From Colwellia sp. 75C3 (GTDB lineage: Bacteria > Pseudomonadota > Gammaproteobacteria > Enterobacterales > Alteromonadaceae): 64,000 nt of DNA. Numbering within the stretch: the first letter of the stretch is position 1; each line of letters begins with the position of its first letter. Location of the stretch: positions 1-64,000 of the forward strand of contig NZ_PJAU01000053.1 in NCBI RefSeq assembly GCF_002836255.1, written 5' to 3'. The notes beneath the pieces were generated by a model. That model saw nothing but the letters and a program-made list of their open reading frames with translations. It was not told where the DNA came from and searched no databases. Below are positions 8,631-16,413 of the stretch, in pieces. A program made the translations under genes and the position numbers.

Positions 8631-9539
8631 TTATGATTCTTGTTTATTCACTCTAAACCAATACGTTGCGAATAATAAAGCAGCTGAGACGATTACGGTA
8701 CGATAATCAATCTTAGCAAGTACAGCCAGTACCGGTGCGAATATTGACGCGTTGTCATCACCAATTTCAAACGATGTGCTATTTTCTGGGGCAATAGAGA
8801 AATAATCTCCGATAAACTGACCAAAAAATGGCTGCGATAAATGTAAATAATGTACCACAATGCCTTCAATAATTAGCAACACAACGATAGGTAACACCGC
8901 CCATAAAAATGGCGCTTTCTTAGCATAAATAGACATCAACATTAACCAGGCATACAGTGGTAATAACCATAGTGCTGTTGGTAATAATGTTAACCAAATA
9001 GAAGCTAAAACACTTACTATGTTGGTACCTGACCATAAACCCCACAGCGAAATATCAAAACCTATCGATAAAATAGCACAAGCGACAAAGGCTAACACTA
9101 AACCTATAAAGAATAAAACGGTCGCTGCCGAGTAAAATATTGCCGGGATAACAACGGCACCGGTTAATGCTTTACTTGCAATAGTCACCGTATCTGACAC
9201 CGGTAAAGAACGCCAAAACATCACAGACTGATCACGTCTCTCATCATATAAACAGGTAATAAAGTAATATAATTGCACAATAAAACCAACTAATACAAAC
9301 GGCACAAATAACGCAATAGTTGATACAAAAAAGACTTTCTCAACTTCATCACCGTATTGAACTTCACTCAAGTGTTTAAACCCTTCAAGTACCGAGGTCA
9401 TATCTACGCCATTAAGCAGCATAATTAATAATGGGATAAAAATGAAAATACCCGCTAGCGCCACTGGCACCCAAGTCAACATACCACTAAATTCCCACAG
9501 CTCTTTTTTCACTGAGGCTTTCATTATAGAAACATTCAT
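8631..9539 (-). CDS. ABC-2 type transporter permease
   Basis: Membrane subunit of an ABC exporter, 302 aa, with about six hydrophobic segments (near residues 25-45, 75-100, 120-150, 155-180, 190-230 and the C-terminus). The cytosolic loop DERRDQSVMFWRSLPVSDTV is typical of ABC-2 permeases of the YtrC/D or bacitracin/lantibiotic type. The ATG at 9539 overlaps the stop of the ATPase gene as TAATG and has GGAG 8 nt upstream; a GTG two codons earlier is possible. It is the third gene of a YtrA-type regulator, ATPase, permease operon. Substrate unknown; such operons often respond to cell-envelope stress. Confidence 0.88.
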   Translation of the reverse strand: MNVSIMKASVKKELWEFSGMLTWVPVALAGIFIFIPLLIMLLNGVDMTSVLEGFKHLSEVQYGDEVEKVFFVSTIALFVPFVLVGFIVQLYYFITCLYDERRDQSVMFWRSLPVSDTVTIASKALTGAVVIPAIFYSAATVLFFIGLVLAFVACAILSIGFDISLWGLWSGTNIVSVLASIWLTLLPTALWLLPLYAWLMLMSIYAKKAPFLWAVLPIVVLLIIEGIVVHYLHLSQPFFGQFIGDYFSIAPENSTSFEIGDDNASIFAPVLAVLAKIDYRTVIVSAALLFATYWFRVNKQES

Positions 9540-10396
9540 TAGCACATCTCCTTATTCATGATACCGACAAACACATCGGCCAAGCTAGGTACTGTTACTT
9601 TCCCAAAGCTCTGTAGTTTTTCTTTATCTTGATTATCAAACAACATAGTGGTTAATCCCATCATGCTATTTTTAAATAACGGCGTTAATGCATCAGCGTT
9701 ATCAACCTGCTCATTACTAACTGCGACGAGATTAAAACGCTCTCTAATTTCATCGGTACTTTGTGCTAAGACAATCTCACCTTGTTTAATAAATGCGACA
9801 TCGGTAAGAATGTGCTCTATCTCTTCTATTTGGTGAGTGGTGATTACAATGCACTTTTCTTCAGTGTAGAAATCTTCAAGCAAGTGATTATAAAATTGAC
9901 GACGCGTTAAAATATCTAAACCTAACGTTGGCTCATCTAGCACAAGTACTTTCGCATCAACCGCAAGAATAAGGGCTAAATGTAACTGAGCAACCATGCC
10001 TTTTGATAACATTTTAACTTTATCTGTTAGCGCTATATTTGTTTTGGCTAAGAAGCCTTCAGCTTTTTCAAGATTAAAGTTTTTATGGATATCTTGCATA
10101 TAGGTTAATGCTTGTGACACTTTTAGCCATTTAGGCAAAATAGCAACGTCTGCTATGTAGGTCACATCGTTTAGCATGCTAACGCGATCTTTTTTAGGGT
10201 GAAGGCCTAAAACACTAATATCACCCTCGAAATCTGTTAAGCCTAAAATAGCTTGTAAGCAGGTAGTTTTACCTGCGCCATTTGGCCCAACTAAACCTAC
10301 AATTTGTCCTGCATTTACAGAGAAATTTACCGACGAAAGCACCTTCTTTTTACCAAAGGATTTACTGACGTTATTTACTGAAATTAATGCACTCAT
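9539..10396 (-). CDS. ABC transporter ATP-binding protein
   Basis: The 285 aa nucleotide-binding subunit has Walker A GPNGAGKTT at about residue 39, a diverged signature (LSKGMVAQLHLAL in place of LSGGQ), Walker B VLVLDEPTLGLD, and the H-loop ITTHQ. The LSKG variant is common in YtrB-like ATPases. It starts 2 bp after the end of the regulator gene and its stop overlaps the permease start, so it is translationally coupled. It would power the export of an unknown substrate. Confidence 0.92.
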   Translation of the reverse strand: MSALISVNNVSKSFGKKKVLSSVNFSVNAGQIVGLVGPNGAGKTTCLQAILGLTDFEGDISVLGLHPKKDRVSMLNDVTYIADVAILPKWLKVSQALTYMQDIHKNFNLEKAEGFLAKTNIALTDKVKMLSKGMVAQLHLALILAVDAKVLVLDEPTLGLDILTRRQFYNHLLEDFYTEEKCIVITTHQIEEIEHILTDVAFIKQGEIVLAQSTDEIRERFNLVAVSNEQVDNADALTPLFKNSMMGLTTMLFDNQDKEKLQSFGKVTVPSLADVFVGIMNKEMC

Positions 10397-10398
10397 AA

Positions 10399-10758
10399 TT
10401 AACCCTCCATACTGCTGGTTAATAACTCTTCTGGCGAAAGTTTAAGTCGGACGATTTGTTGTAATACTGCCGGCCACTGGTGTGACAAAAAGCTTTCACG
10501 CTCTCTATCTAGCATCAACACTTGTGCTCCTGGCATAACAAACAATCCTTTACCGCGTTGCTTTTCTACAACTTCTTCGTCCTGTAACATCTGATACGCC
10601 TTTGAAATAGTCATTGGATTAAGCTGATACTCAGCTGCAACTTTTCTTACAGAAGGTAAAGCTTCGCCTTCTTTAATATAGCCATCTAATATGCGAGTGA
10701 CTACTTGCTGATACAGTTGTAGGTATATCGGTTTTTCTGGATCCCATTGAGGTGTCAT
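10399..10758 (-). CDS. GntR/YtrA-family transcriptional regulator
   Basis: This 119 aa protein has an N-terminal winged helix (PIYLQLYQQVVTRILDGYIKEGEALPSVRKVAAEYQLNPMTISKAYQMLQDEEVVEKQRGKGLFV) and a short C-terminal helical dimerisation tail with no ligand-binding domain, which is the YtrA subfamily layout. It is the first gene of an operon with an ABC ATPase and permease. YtrA-family members usually repress their own operon, and a GTGTTAT/ATAACAC inverted repeat lies just upstream at 10793-10822. Confidence 0.92.
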   Translation of the reverse strand: MTPQWDPEKPIYLQLYQQVVTRILDGYIKEGEALPSVRKVAAEYQLNPMTISKAYQMLQDEEVVEKQRGKGLFVMPGAQVLMLDRERESFLSHQWPAVLQQIVRLKLSPEELLTSSMEG

Positions 10759-10792
10759 GCCCTATTCCTTAAATAATACCAAAAAGATATTA

Positions 10793-10822
10793 GTGTTATA
10801 CATCACCAGTACACCATAACAC
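10793..10822. promoter_or_regulatory. Candidate YtrA-type operator
   Basis: GTGTTAT at 10793-10799 and ATAACAC at 10816-10822 are perfectly inverted with 16 bp between them, 35 bp upstream of the regulator's ATG. YtrA-family regulators bind long-spaced inverted repeats of this kind. The assignment is by position and symmetry. Confidence 0.55.
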
Positions 10823-11128
10823 AAGTACAGTTTGTTATTAATTTTAGAAAACGAATACGAAAGCACGGGGTGACAGACTAGAAAGACCAGCTAAACAACT
10901 GATAAATAATATAAAAATAAAACTGTGATGTTTGATTATTGAAAGTTTTAGCAATGTAACAGAGTATGTCCGCAAGTCTACATTGAGACCGTTTGAGAGT
11001 CGGTACTCCTTCAGTATAAAAACAACACACCTTTAATATCATCAAAGTAATGGCATAAATAGGGGGTTCTAAAAGAGACAGGGATTGTAAAAATTCGAAT
11101 AGATTTGACTAAAATGACCTCATAAAAA
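10823..11128. other. Intergenic region without visible gene
   Basis: No ORF, repeat or RNA could be supported between the regulator operon and the hemE terminator. It is AT-rich. Confidence 0.5.
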
Positions 11129-11177
11129 AACCGCTGTGAACTTAACATACTCAACGTAAGTTAGTTCACAACGGCTT
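11124..11177 (-). terminator. hemE terminator
   Basis: On the minus strand AAGCCGTTGTGAACTAA (from 11177) pairs imperfectly with TTAAGTTCACAGCGGTT, followed by a T-run (A-run at 11124-11130 on the plus strand). It lies 53 bp past the hemE stop. Confidence 0.8.
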
Positions 11178-11229
11178 CATTGCATTTAATATAAAGCGGG
11201 ATGTAGATTCCCGCGATAACTAAAACGGC

Positions 11230-12300
11230 TTATTTATGATAAGGCTTACTTAAACGGTGTACTGACTCAATGAAATGACCTGCATGATCTGGGTTCACAT
11301 CAGGGTGAATACCATGGCCTAAGTTGAATACATGGCCTGTACCGCCGTCACCAAAACCTGCTAGTATTTTTGAGACTTCTTGTTCAATACGTGGCAATGG
11401 TGCATATAACATAGATGGGTCCATATTACCTTGTAGCGCAACTTTATCACCAATACGTGCTTTTGCGTTTTCAATGTCAATGGTCCAATCTAAACCAACA
11501 GCATCACAACCTGTTGCCGCGATAGACTCTAACCACATGCCAGCATTTTTAGTGAATAAGGTTACTGGTACTTTACGACCTTCATTATGACGTGTTAAAC
11601 CATCAACGATTTTCGCCATATATTGTAATGAAAACTCATTATAATCACGTGGAGATAATACGCCGCCCCAAGTATCAAATACCATCACTGATTGTGCGCC
11701 TGCAGCAATTTGTGCATTCAAATAACTAATAACTGAGTCAGCTAACTTATCAAGCAATAAATGTAATGTTTGTGGCTCAGCAAACATCATCTTTTTTATT
11801 TTAGTGAAAGCTTTAGAACTACCACCTTCGATCATGTAGGTTGCTAATGTCCACGGACTACCTGAAAAGCCAATAAGCGGTACTTCGCCTTTTAGTTCTT
11901 TACGAATAGTACGCACGGCATTCATTACATAACCTAGTTCATCTTCCGGATCAGGTATGCCAATTTTATCAACATCCGCTTTACAGGTAATAGGACGTTG
12001 GAATTTTGGTCCTTCCCCTGTCTCAAAATATAACCCTAAGCCCATTGCATCTGGAATAGTTAAAATATCACTAAACAAAATTGCAGCATCTAACGGAAAA
12101 CGACGTAACGGTTGAATGGTTACTTCACAAGCCAATTCAGCATTTTTACATACCGACATAAAGTCACCGGCTTCTTTACGTACCGCACGATATTCTGGTA
12201 AATAACGGCCAGCTTGACGCATCATCCATACCGGCGTGTAATCTACTGGTTGCTTTAATAGCGCACGTAAATAGGTATCATTTTTTAATTCAGTCACCAA
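11230..12300 (-). CDS. hemE: Uroporphyrinogen decarboxylase
   Basis: Cytosolic haem-pathway enzyme converting uroporphyrinogen III to coproporphyrinogen III by removing four carboxyl groups. The 356 aa protein (E. coli 354) has the signature [16 protein letters not shown] at about residue 22, the second family signature [17 protein letters not shown], and the C-terminal [24 protein letters not shown]. The Arg and Asp residues of the active site ([19 protein letters not shown]) are present. Monocistronic with its own terminator. The start ATG has AGAGGAA upstream. Confidence 0.97.
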   Translation of the reverse strand: MVTELKNDTYLRALLKQPVDYTPVWMMRQAGRYLPEYRAVRKEAGDFMSVCKNAELACEVTIQPLRRFPLDAAILFSDILTIPDAMGLGLYFETGEGPKFQRPITCKADVDKIGIPDPEDELGYVMNAVRTIRKELKGEVPLIGFSGSPWTLATYMIEGGSSKAFTKIKKMMFAEPQTLHLLLDKLADSVISYLNAQIAAGAQSVMVFDTWGGVLSPRDYNEFSLQYMAKIVDGLTRHNEGRKVPVTLFTKNAGMWLESIAATGCDAVGLDWTIDIENAKARIGDKVALQGNMDPSMLYAPLPRIEQEVSKILAGFGDGGTGHVFNLGHGIHPDVNPDHAGHFIESVHRLSKPYHK

Positions 12301-12677
12301 TAGTTCCTCTTATTTTTTATTTTATAGCCACTTTGCAATACTACTTATTTGTAATAATGCCCTGACTCATTGAATTTTGTTAATCAATGGCGATAGTTAA
12401 CAACAACTCACCAATGTATTTTATGCTGCGCAGTTTAGCATCGACCAGCCTTTTGATCTATGCGCTAAATCAACACACCTGAAAAAATTAAATGTCAGTG
12501 AATCAATCATAAAGTAGCTTAAAAATATAAAAGTTCAATTTATTTTACTTTTTTTTAAAGTGTTCAATTTACGCTTGATTTTTACCAATGAACTTTGAAT
12601 CAATAGGTTAGCGGCATATGCTTGTTCAACCAGTTTACTACGAAAAAACTCGTGGAGTTTATGCTCTACTAAAGTTC

Positions 12678-12870
12678 TTGCGATGGTAAAAAGGCTTTGG
12701 TATAAAATGCCTGCGCTAAAGAAAAACAATAATAAAAACAAAAACAAAAATAGCTAAACACTAATAATAATAAAAAATATAATAGCTAGAAATTAATAAT
12801 AAGAAGCTTGGTAACAAGACCATAATGCGAGCATTTCCGGCCTTTCTCTTTTGAGAAAGGCCTTTTTATT
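12678..12870 (+). ncRNA. Candidate small RNA with own promoter and terminator
   Basis: A strong plus-strand terminator (12839-12870) lies with no plus-strand gene upstream of it. About 130 bp earlier is a sigma-70-like promoter: TTGCGA at 12678-12683, exactly 17 bp, then TATAAA at 12701-12706. This predicts a transcript of about 155 nt from near 12713, with an A-rich, CAA/AAT-repeated 5' half and a GCGAGCATTTCCGG segment before the terminator stem. No known sRNA family is recognised. The promoter call alone is weak; the pairing with an orphan terminator is the main evidence. Confidence 0.4.
12839..12870 (+). terminator. Strong intrinsic terminator without obvious gene
   Basis: GGCCTTTCTC at 12839-12848, loop TTTT, GAGAAAGGCC at 12853-12862, then TTTTTATTTG. 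The T-run is only on the plus strand. The next plus-strand gene starts about 100 bp downstream. Confidence 0.85.
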
Positions 12871-12965
12871 TGTGCAACGCTATTCAATGCCAGTAAAATC
12901 CCCCTCACTAATTTCAGTAAGCATGTTAAAGTAAGTCATTACAAAAATTTAACATTGAGTTAACC

Positions 12966-13493
12966 ATGAAATTATTAATTATATGTCTATCTGTCTCAGT
13001 TGCCTTAACTAGTTTAACAGCATCAGCTATCGACTTAGGCGCTATCACCAAATCTTCATCTGAACAGCTTAAAGCTGTAGCTAAGGATGCAGGTGTGCCA
13101 TTAGAAACAAATGCTATGATCGAATATGCAGCCAAGCAGTTAAATTTATCTGAAGGCACAGTCGCAGCAAGTTTTGGTTCACTATTAAAAGTAGCACAAG
13201 ATAACTTATCTCAGGAAAACTTTGCCTTAATCAGTAAAGCGGTACCTGATGCACAAAACTATTTAGATAAAGCCCCTACAGTAGCTAAATCATCAATGAG
13301 CTCTTTATTTTCTAGTGCTGGTGATGCCGGTAAAAAAGCAGAAAGTGTCGACTATTTAAATTCGGCCTTTAAAAAACTGGGGGTTTCTACTGAACAAGTT
13401 CCCGGCTTAATAAATACCTTTAGCACTTATTTAGACAAGAGTGGTTATAAAGAAGCAGCAGCAACATTAAAGCAGGGCTTAAGCTTACTATAA
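12966..13493 (+). CDS. DUF2780 (VcgC/VcgE-like) secreted protein
   Basis: The 175 aa protein has a clear signal peptide (residues 1-21, cleavage after TASA). The mature part resembles the DUF2780/VcgC-VcgE family of gammaproteobacteria: helical, Ala/Ser/Leu-rich, with AAKQLNLSEGTVAASFGSLLKVAQDNLS and a C-terminal KLGVSTEQVPGLINTFSTYLDKSGYKEAAATLKQGLSLL. The family's function is unknown; a periplasmic or surface location is likely. It stands alone after the orphan terminator, and its ATG is preceded by TGAGTTAACC, a weak ribosome-binding site. Confidence 0.8.
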   Translation: MKLLIICLSVSVALTSLTASAIDLGAITKSSSEQLKAVAKDAGVPLETNAMIEYAAKQLNLSEGTVAASFGSLLKVAQDNLSQENFALISKAVPDAQNYLDKAPTVAKSSMSSLFSSAGDAGKKAESVDYLNSAFKKLGVSTEQVPGLINTFSTYLDKSGYKEAAATLKQGLSLL

Positions 13494-13558
13494 TAACGTA
13501 TAAGTAATAATATCCGCGACTGAGAAGTCGTGGCTATTCCTCCTCTACGAAATATTAT

Positions 13559-13858
13559 CTACTGTTTAGGTGGAAATACCCACAATACCTTACCTTGTAT
13601 TTGCGACTTTCCTACAGGACCTAACTTCTCAATAGGCATGCTATTCTTATGGTGCCCTTTAAGCCAAAACAAGCCATTTCTATCCACTTTAGCTAATGAC
13701 TTAACTATGTGGCCATAGCGAGGATGAAACACCTTAAGTAAACTGCCCTCTTTCAAATTAAATATTTTTAGCCAAGGCACAACAAAAACATAACTGTTTT
13801 CAGGTATCCTCGGCGACATGCTCATTCCGGTTACTTTACAAAAATGGAATCCAAACAT
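13559..13858 (-). CDS. S26-like peptidase, Ni-SOD maturation-protease type
   Basis: A 99 aa soluble protein resembling small signal-peptidase-like (S24/S26) proteases that mature nickel superoxide dismutase (SodX). The serine is in VTGMSMSP at about residue 12; the likely general-base lysine is in HPRYGHIVKSL. A GHHKNSMPIEKLGPV segment occupies the place of the family's GDNPxxSxDSRxFGxV, and the usual DSR is missing. The ATG at 13858 has GTGAGA upstream and gives the family's usual length; a TTG 17 codons upstream is less likely. It is the last of three minus-strand genes behind a Fur box (14666-14684). No sodN is seen in this window, so its substrate is unclear. Confidence 0.7.
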   Translation of the reverse strand: MFGFHFCKVTGMSMSPRIPENSYVFVVPWLKIFNLKEGSLLKVFHPRYGHIVKSLAKVDRNGLFWLKGHHKNSMPIEKLGPVGKSQIQGKVLWVFPPKQ

Positions 13859-14014
13859 AATTTTCTCACTATTGAAAAGCAACAAAGGCGCTAGTTGACG
13901 ATAAACCAACGTTTCTGTTGGTGGAATAAGGACAAAGAACAGGAAAGATAAGTCTTTTATCTAATTTCTCAAAAATACTGTGAAACAACATAATTTCCTT
14001 CCTCCATTGCCCGA

Positions 14015-14197
14015 TCAGTTTTTTGAGGCTGTGATCTCTTTGAAGACCACAACAACGGCAGCAACAATAACGGGCACTAACCATAATAAATGCGCTAAAC
14101 CTGCGCCACCAGTACTATGGCCATGCCCTGGATGGGCAAACAATGGGTTACTTAGTAGTGATGCCAATAAAGAAAAAATATAAGCTGTCTTTTTCAT
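14015..14197 (-). CDS. HPGHGH mini-protein, signal peptide plus one TM
   Basis: A 60 aa protein. Signal peptide MKKTAYIFSLLASLLSNPLFA is followed directly by HPGHGHSTGGAG and one hydrophobic segment (LAHLLWLVPVIVAAVVVVF). Cleavage after FA would expose an N-terminal His in a His-rich HPGHGH metal-binding sequence. HupE/UreJ nickel and cobalt permeases begin their mature chain with a similar HPGHG motif, so this looks like a minimal single-helix relative. It lies between a TPR protein and an Ni-SOD-protease-like gene behind a Fur box. A role in nickel or other metal handling is inferred. The start has AAGGATATTACG upstream. Confidence 0.7.
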   Translation of the reverse strand: MKKTAYIFSLLASLLSNPLFAHPGHGHSTGGAGLAHLLWLVPVIVAAVVVVFKEITASKN

Positions 14198-14222
14198 CGT
14201 AATATCCTTAATAGTCCGTAAA

Positions 14223-14651
14223 CTAATGCATTACCGGTTGGTTAGCGTTTATTGCCGCTTCCATTTTTTTTAGTGATGACAAACAACCATCACAAGCAGG
14301 GTACTTCTTGCTAAACGCCAGCAAAGGCATCAATGTGAATTTTAAAGTACGTAGCGCAACAAACTTAAGATCATCACTGTATTGCGATTTTTGTGATAAT
14401 TCATACATACGTTGATGAGGTATTTGTAAATACCTGAAAGCAATTTTCGGCTGCCCTTGCTGTTCATACAAAACCGCCAGATTATGAAAAGCACTGATCC
14501 ATGCCATTAGCAGGTTGCTATCTTCAATGTCAGCACACCACTGTTGCTCTAAACATTCTATAGCTTGGTGATAATATTCTTCTGCTAATGGTAACTCGAG
14601 TCTGTTAAAACTATCGTTGCCCTTTAATAACAGTGATTGCCAAACTTCCAT
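14223..14651 (-). CDS. TPR-like protein, first gene of Fur-box operon
   Basis: A 142 aa helical protein with TPR-type pairs (NRLELPLAEEYYHQAIECLEQQW and AWISAFHNLAVLYEQQGQPKIAFRYLQIPHQRMYEL) and a C-terminal KKYPACDGCLSSLKKM carrying a CxxC pair that might bind metal. No signal peptide. The ATG at 14651 is preferred over a TTG five codons upstream, because that codon overlaps the Fur box. It precedes the HPGHGH and S26-like genes on the same strand with short gaps (25 bp, then about 155 bp), so they probably form an operon. Function unknown; an adaptor or assembly role is a guess from the TPR fold. Confidence 0.65.
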   Translation of the reverse strand: MEVWQSLLLKGNDSFNRLELPLAEEYYHQAIECLEQQWCADIEDSNLLMAWISAFHNLAVLYEQQGQPKIAFRYLQIPHQRMYELSQKSQYSDDLKFVALRTLKFTLMPLLAFSKKYPACDGCLSSLKKMEAAINANQPVMH

Positions 14652-14665
14652 AACACACCAACACA

Positions 14666-14684
14666 AATGATAACGATTCTCATT
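14666..14684. promoter_or_regulatory. Fur box
   Basis: AATGATAACGATTCTCATT. The core TGATAACGATTCTCA (14668-14682) matches the 7-1-7 Fur consensus TGATAATnATTATCA at 12 of 14 informative positions. It lies 15 bp upstream of the first gene of the minus-strand trio and over 100 bp from anything else it could control, so iron repression of the trio is predicted. Confidence 0.75.
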
Positions 14685-14746
14685 CTATTGAATTAAGTAG
14701 TTCATGTAAAGGTCTTCTTTGTAAAATAAGCCATCGTTTTCCAAGC

Positions 14747-14776
14747 AAAAAAAATCCCCGCTGATTAGCGAGGATT
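14747..14776 (-). terminator. Terminator of the PEP-CTERM gene
   Basis: AATCCCCGCT at 14753-14762 and AGCGAGGATT at 14767-14776 form a stem with one internal mismatch and loop GATT. On the minus strand it is followed by eight T (A-run at 14747-14754). It lies 25 bp past the stop of 14802-15539. Confidence 0.85.
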
Positions 14777-14801
14777 TAAACAATATTTTATTTTCTATAA
14801 G

Positions 14802-15539
14802 TTATTTTTTGATAGTTTTTCTGCGTGCTAAGCCAAATAAAGCTAGACCAAATAAAGCAAGCATGGAAGGTTCAGGTACGGCAACAGTGTTGGCATTAAA
14901 ATTATCAACAACCTGACGACTCATAGCCCAACCAGTTCTCGCACCAAAATTAAATTGACCACTATAAGCTGACCAATTAGCCACTTGATGAGTAAAAATT
15001 GAAGTGCCATCTAGTGAAACACTCACTAAACCTTCATCCATAGTAATTGCAGTATTGTGTACTACACCATCCTGTAAGCTAGGCGCAGAAATATGTTGCT
15101 CTACTAATAAAACACCATCGTAACGTAAGCTAATGTGATTTCCTGATGTTTCATCATTGTTCCAAGTATCAAAGCCTATAGCAAGACCAGAAAATAACCC
15201 TTCCTCACTTGCTACGCCAACCTCGCCTAAACGACTATAAGTTAATGAGATACCATCAGCACCGCCATTGCTATTTCCATCGATTCTGAAATCAAAATCA
15301 GCACCCCATGACTTAATTAATTGACCGTTATCTTGATCAGAGAAGGACATGCCGCCTAATAAACTAGGGTTTGAAGATGTTAATTGTAATTCGTTATTAA
15401 CTACAACTGAAGGGCCGTAGAGAGTAGCTCCATTTACAGAACCCGAATTAAAATCTTCTGATATCAAACCTGCAAAAGCAGTGTTTGATAATAAAGCTGT
15501 CAAAGGTAGAGCAATTAAAAGCGTGCGTAATTTTTTCAT
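14802..15539 (-). CDS. PEP-CTERM protein with lectin-like domain
   Basis: A 245 aa exported protein with a signal peptide (cleavage after NTAFA, about residue 23). The beta-rich body resembles an L-type lectin/concanavalin-like jelly roll (EDFNSGSVNGATLYG; FDFRIDGNSNGGADGISLTYSRLG; IGFDTWNNDETSGNHISLRYDG). A C-terminal PEP-CTERM sorting tag follows: VPEPSMLALFGLALFGLARRKTIKK, with the PEP motif, a hydrophobic helix and a basic end. The family is processed by an exosortase and linked to extracellular polysaccharide; no exosortase lies in this window. Monocistronic, with its own terminator. Confidence 0.88.
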   Translation of the reverse strand: MKKLRTLLIALPLTALLSNTAFAGLISEDFNSGSVNGATLYGPSVVVNNELQLTSSNPSLLGGMSFSDQDNGQLIKSWGADFDFRIDGNSNGGADGISLTYSRLGEVGVASEEGLFSGLAIGFDTWNNDETSGNHISLRYDGVLLVEQHISAPSLQDGVVHNTAITMDEGLVSVSLDGTSIFTHQVANWSAYSGQFNFGARTGWAMSRQVVDNFNANTVAVPEPSMLALFGLALFGLARRKTIKK

Positions 15540-15767
15540 TAAAGAGTAAACCTAAAAAGTTATATAGACTGTACGCATGTGCAAATAACATACCTAAATG
15601 TATTACAGTGAGTTTTCAATCAATTAGAAAGAGATCTGACATCTATATGCATATATTGTAAAAATTGCTGACAGATATTATTTGCTAATTAACCGCTAAC
15701 ACTATATTTTGAGCAATCTTGCTAAGATCCTCCAAATTCAACCTCATTAACGATAAAGAGCTCACTT

Positions 15768-16244
15768 ATGAATACACCACAACGCGACATTACTTTAAGA
15801 TTTTTAGCTGAACCACAAGATGTGAATTTTGGTGGTAAAGTCCATGGTGGCGCGGTGATGAAATGGATAGATTTAGCGGCTTATGCCTGTGCTGCTGGTT
15901 GGAGTGGTCGTTACTGTGTTACTGCTTATGCGGGTGGTATTCGTTTTGTTGCCCCTATCCATGTAGGCAGTTTAGTTGAAGTAGAAGCCAAAGTAATTTA
16001 TACCGGTAATTCTTCAATACATATTGCCCTAGAAGTTAACGCCTGCGATCCTAAATCATTAAACCGCCGCTTAACTACCCATTGTATTGTTATTATGGTT
16101 GCCGTTGATCAAAATGGTCAATCAGAACGTGTACCGCAGTGGAAGCCAGAAACGGAAGCAGATAAGAAGCAGCATGCTTCGGCAGTGAAATTGATGGAAA
16201 TGCGTAAGCAAATTGGTGAAGAGATGCAAATTTTTGTCGATTAG
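15768..16244 (+). CDS. Acyl-CoA thioesterase (hotdog fold)
   Basis: A 158 aa single-hotdog protein of the YciA/BACH acyl-CoA hydrolase group. It has the family features NFGGKVHGGAVMKWIDLAAYACAAGWSGRYCVTAYAGGIRFVAPIHVGSLVEVEAKV, with the catalytic-region Asp in MKWIDLAAYACA and the CoA-contacting strand. It hydrolyses acyl-CoA to free acid and CoA in the cytosol; chain-length preference cannot be told. It is a single gene, convergent with the glycosyltransferase gene to its right. Confidence 0.9.
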   Translation: MNTPQRDITLRFLAEPQDVNFGGKVHGGAVMKWIDLAAYACAAGWSGRYCVTAYAGGIRFVAPIHVGSLVEVEAKVIYTGNSSIHIALEVNACDPKSLNRRLTTHCIVIMVAVDQNGQSERVPQWKPETEADKKQHASAVKLMEMRKQIGEEMQIFVD

Positions 16245-16367
16245 CATTTAAGCCGTTATCTAAAAATTCCCTTATGGTTATTATTTAGGGGGATTTGGCT
16301 ATTCAGTCAATCGCGCTTTGTCACCCGCTAAAAACGGCATTCCAGCCTAAGTAATAACTGAAATGAC

Positions 16368-16412
16368 GAAAGGACGGCTAGCCGATTAACCAAAGCTAAC
16401 CACCCTTTCTTC
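16368..16412. terminator. Imperfect hairpin between convergent genes
   Basis: GAAAGGACGGCTAGC (starting near 16368) pairs, with a few mismatches, with GCTAACCACCCTTTC ending near 16410, followed by TTCTTTATTT on the plus strand. It separates the thioesterase gene (+) from the glycosyltransferase gene (-). Confidence 0.5.
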
Positions 16413-16413
16413 T

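Noticed and set aside
11324-11590. 88-codon plus-strand frame over hemE
   Set aside because: Shadow of hemE on the opposite strand.
12535-12747. 70-codon minus-strand reading frame starting with many Phe/Leu codons
   Set aside because: Low-complexity start, no ribosome-binding site, and it overlaps the candidate sRNA promoter; composition is that of AT-rich non-coding DNA.
13869-14183. Open frames on both strands over the HPGHGH gene
   Set aside because: They overlap better-supported genes in other frames and have no start signals or family features.
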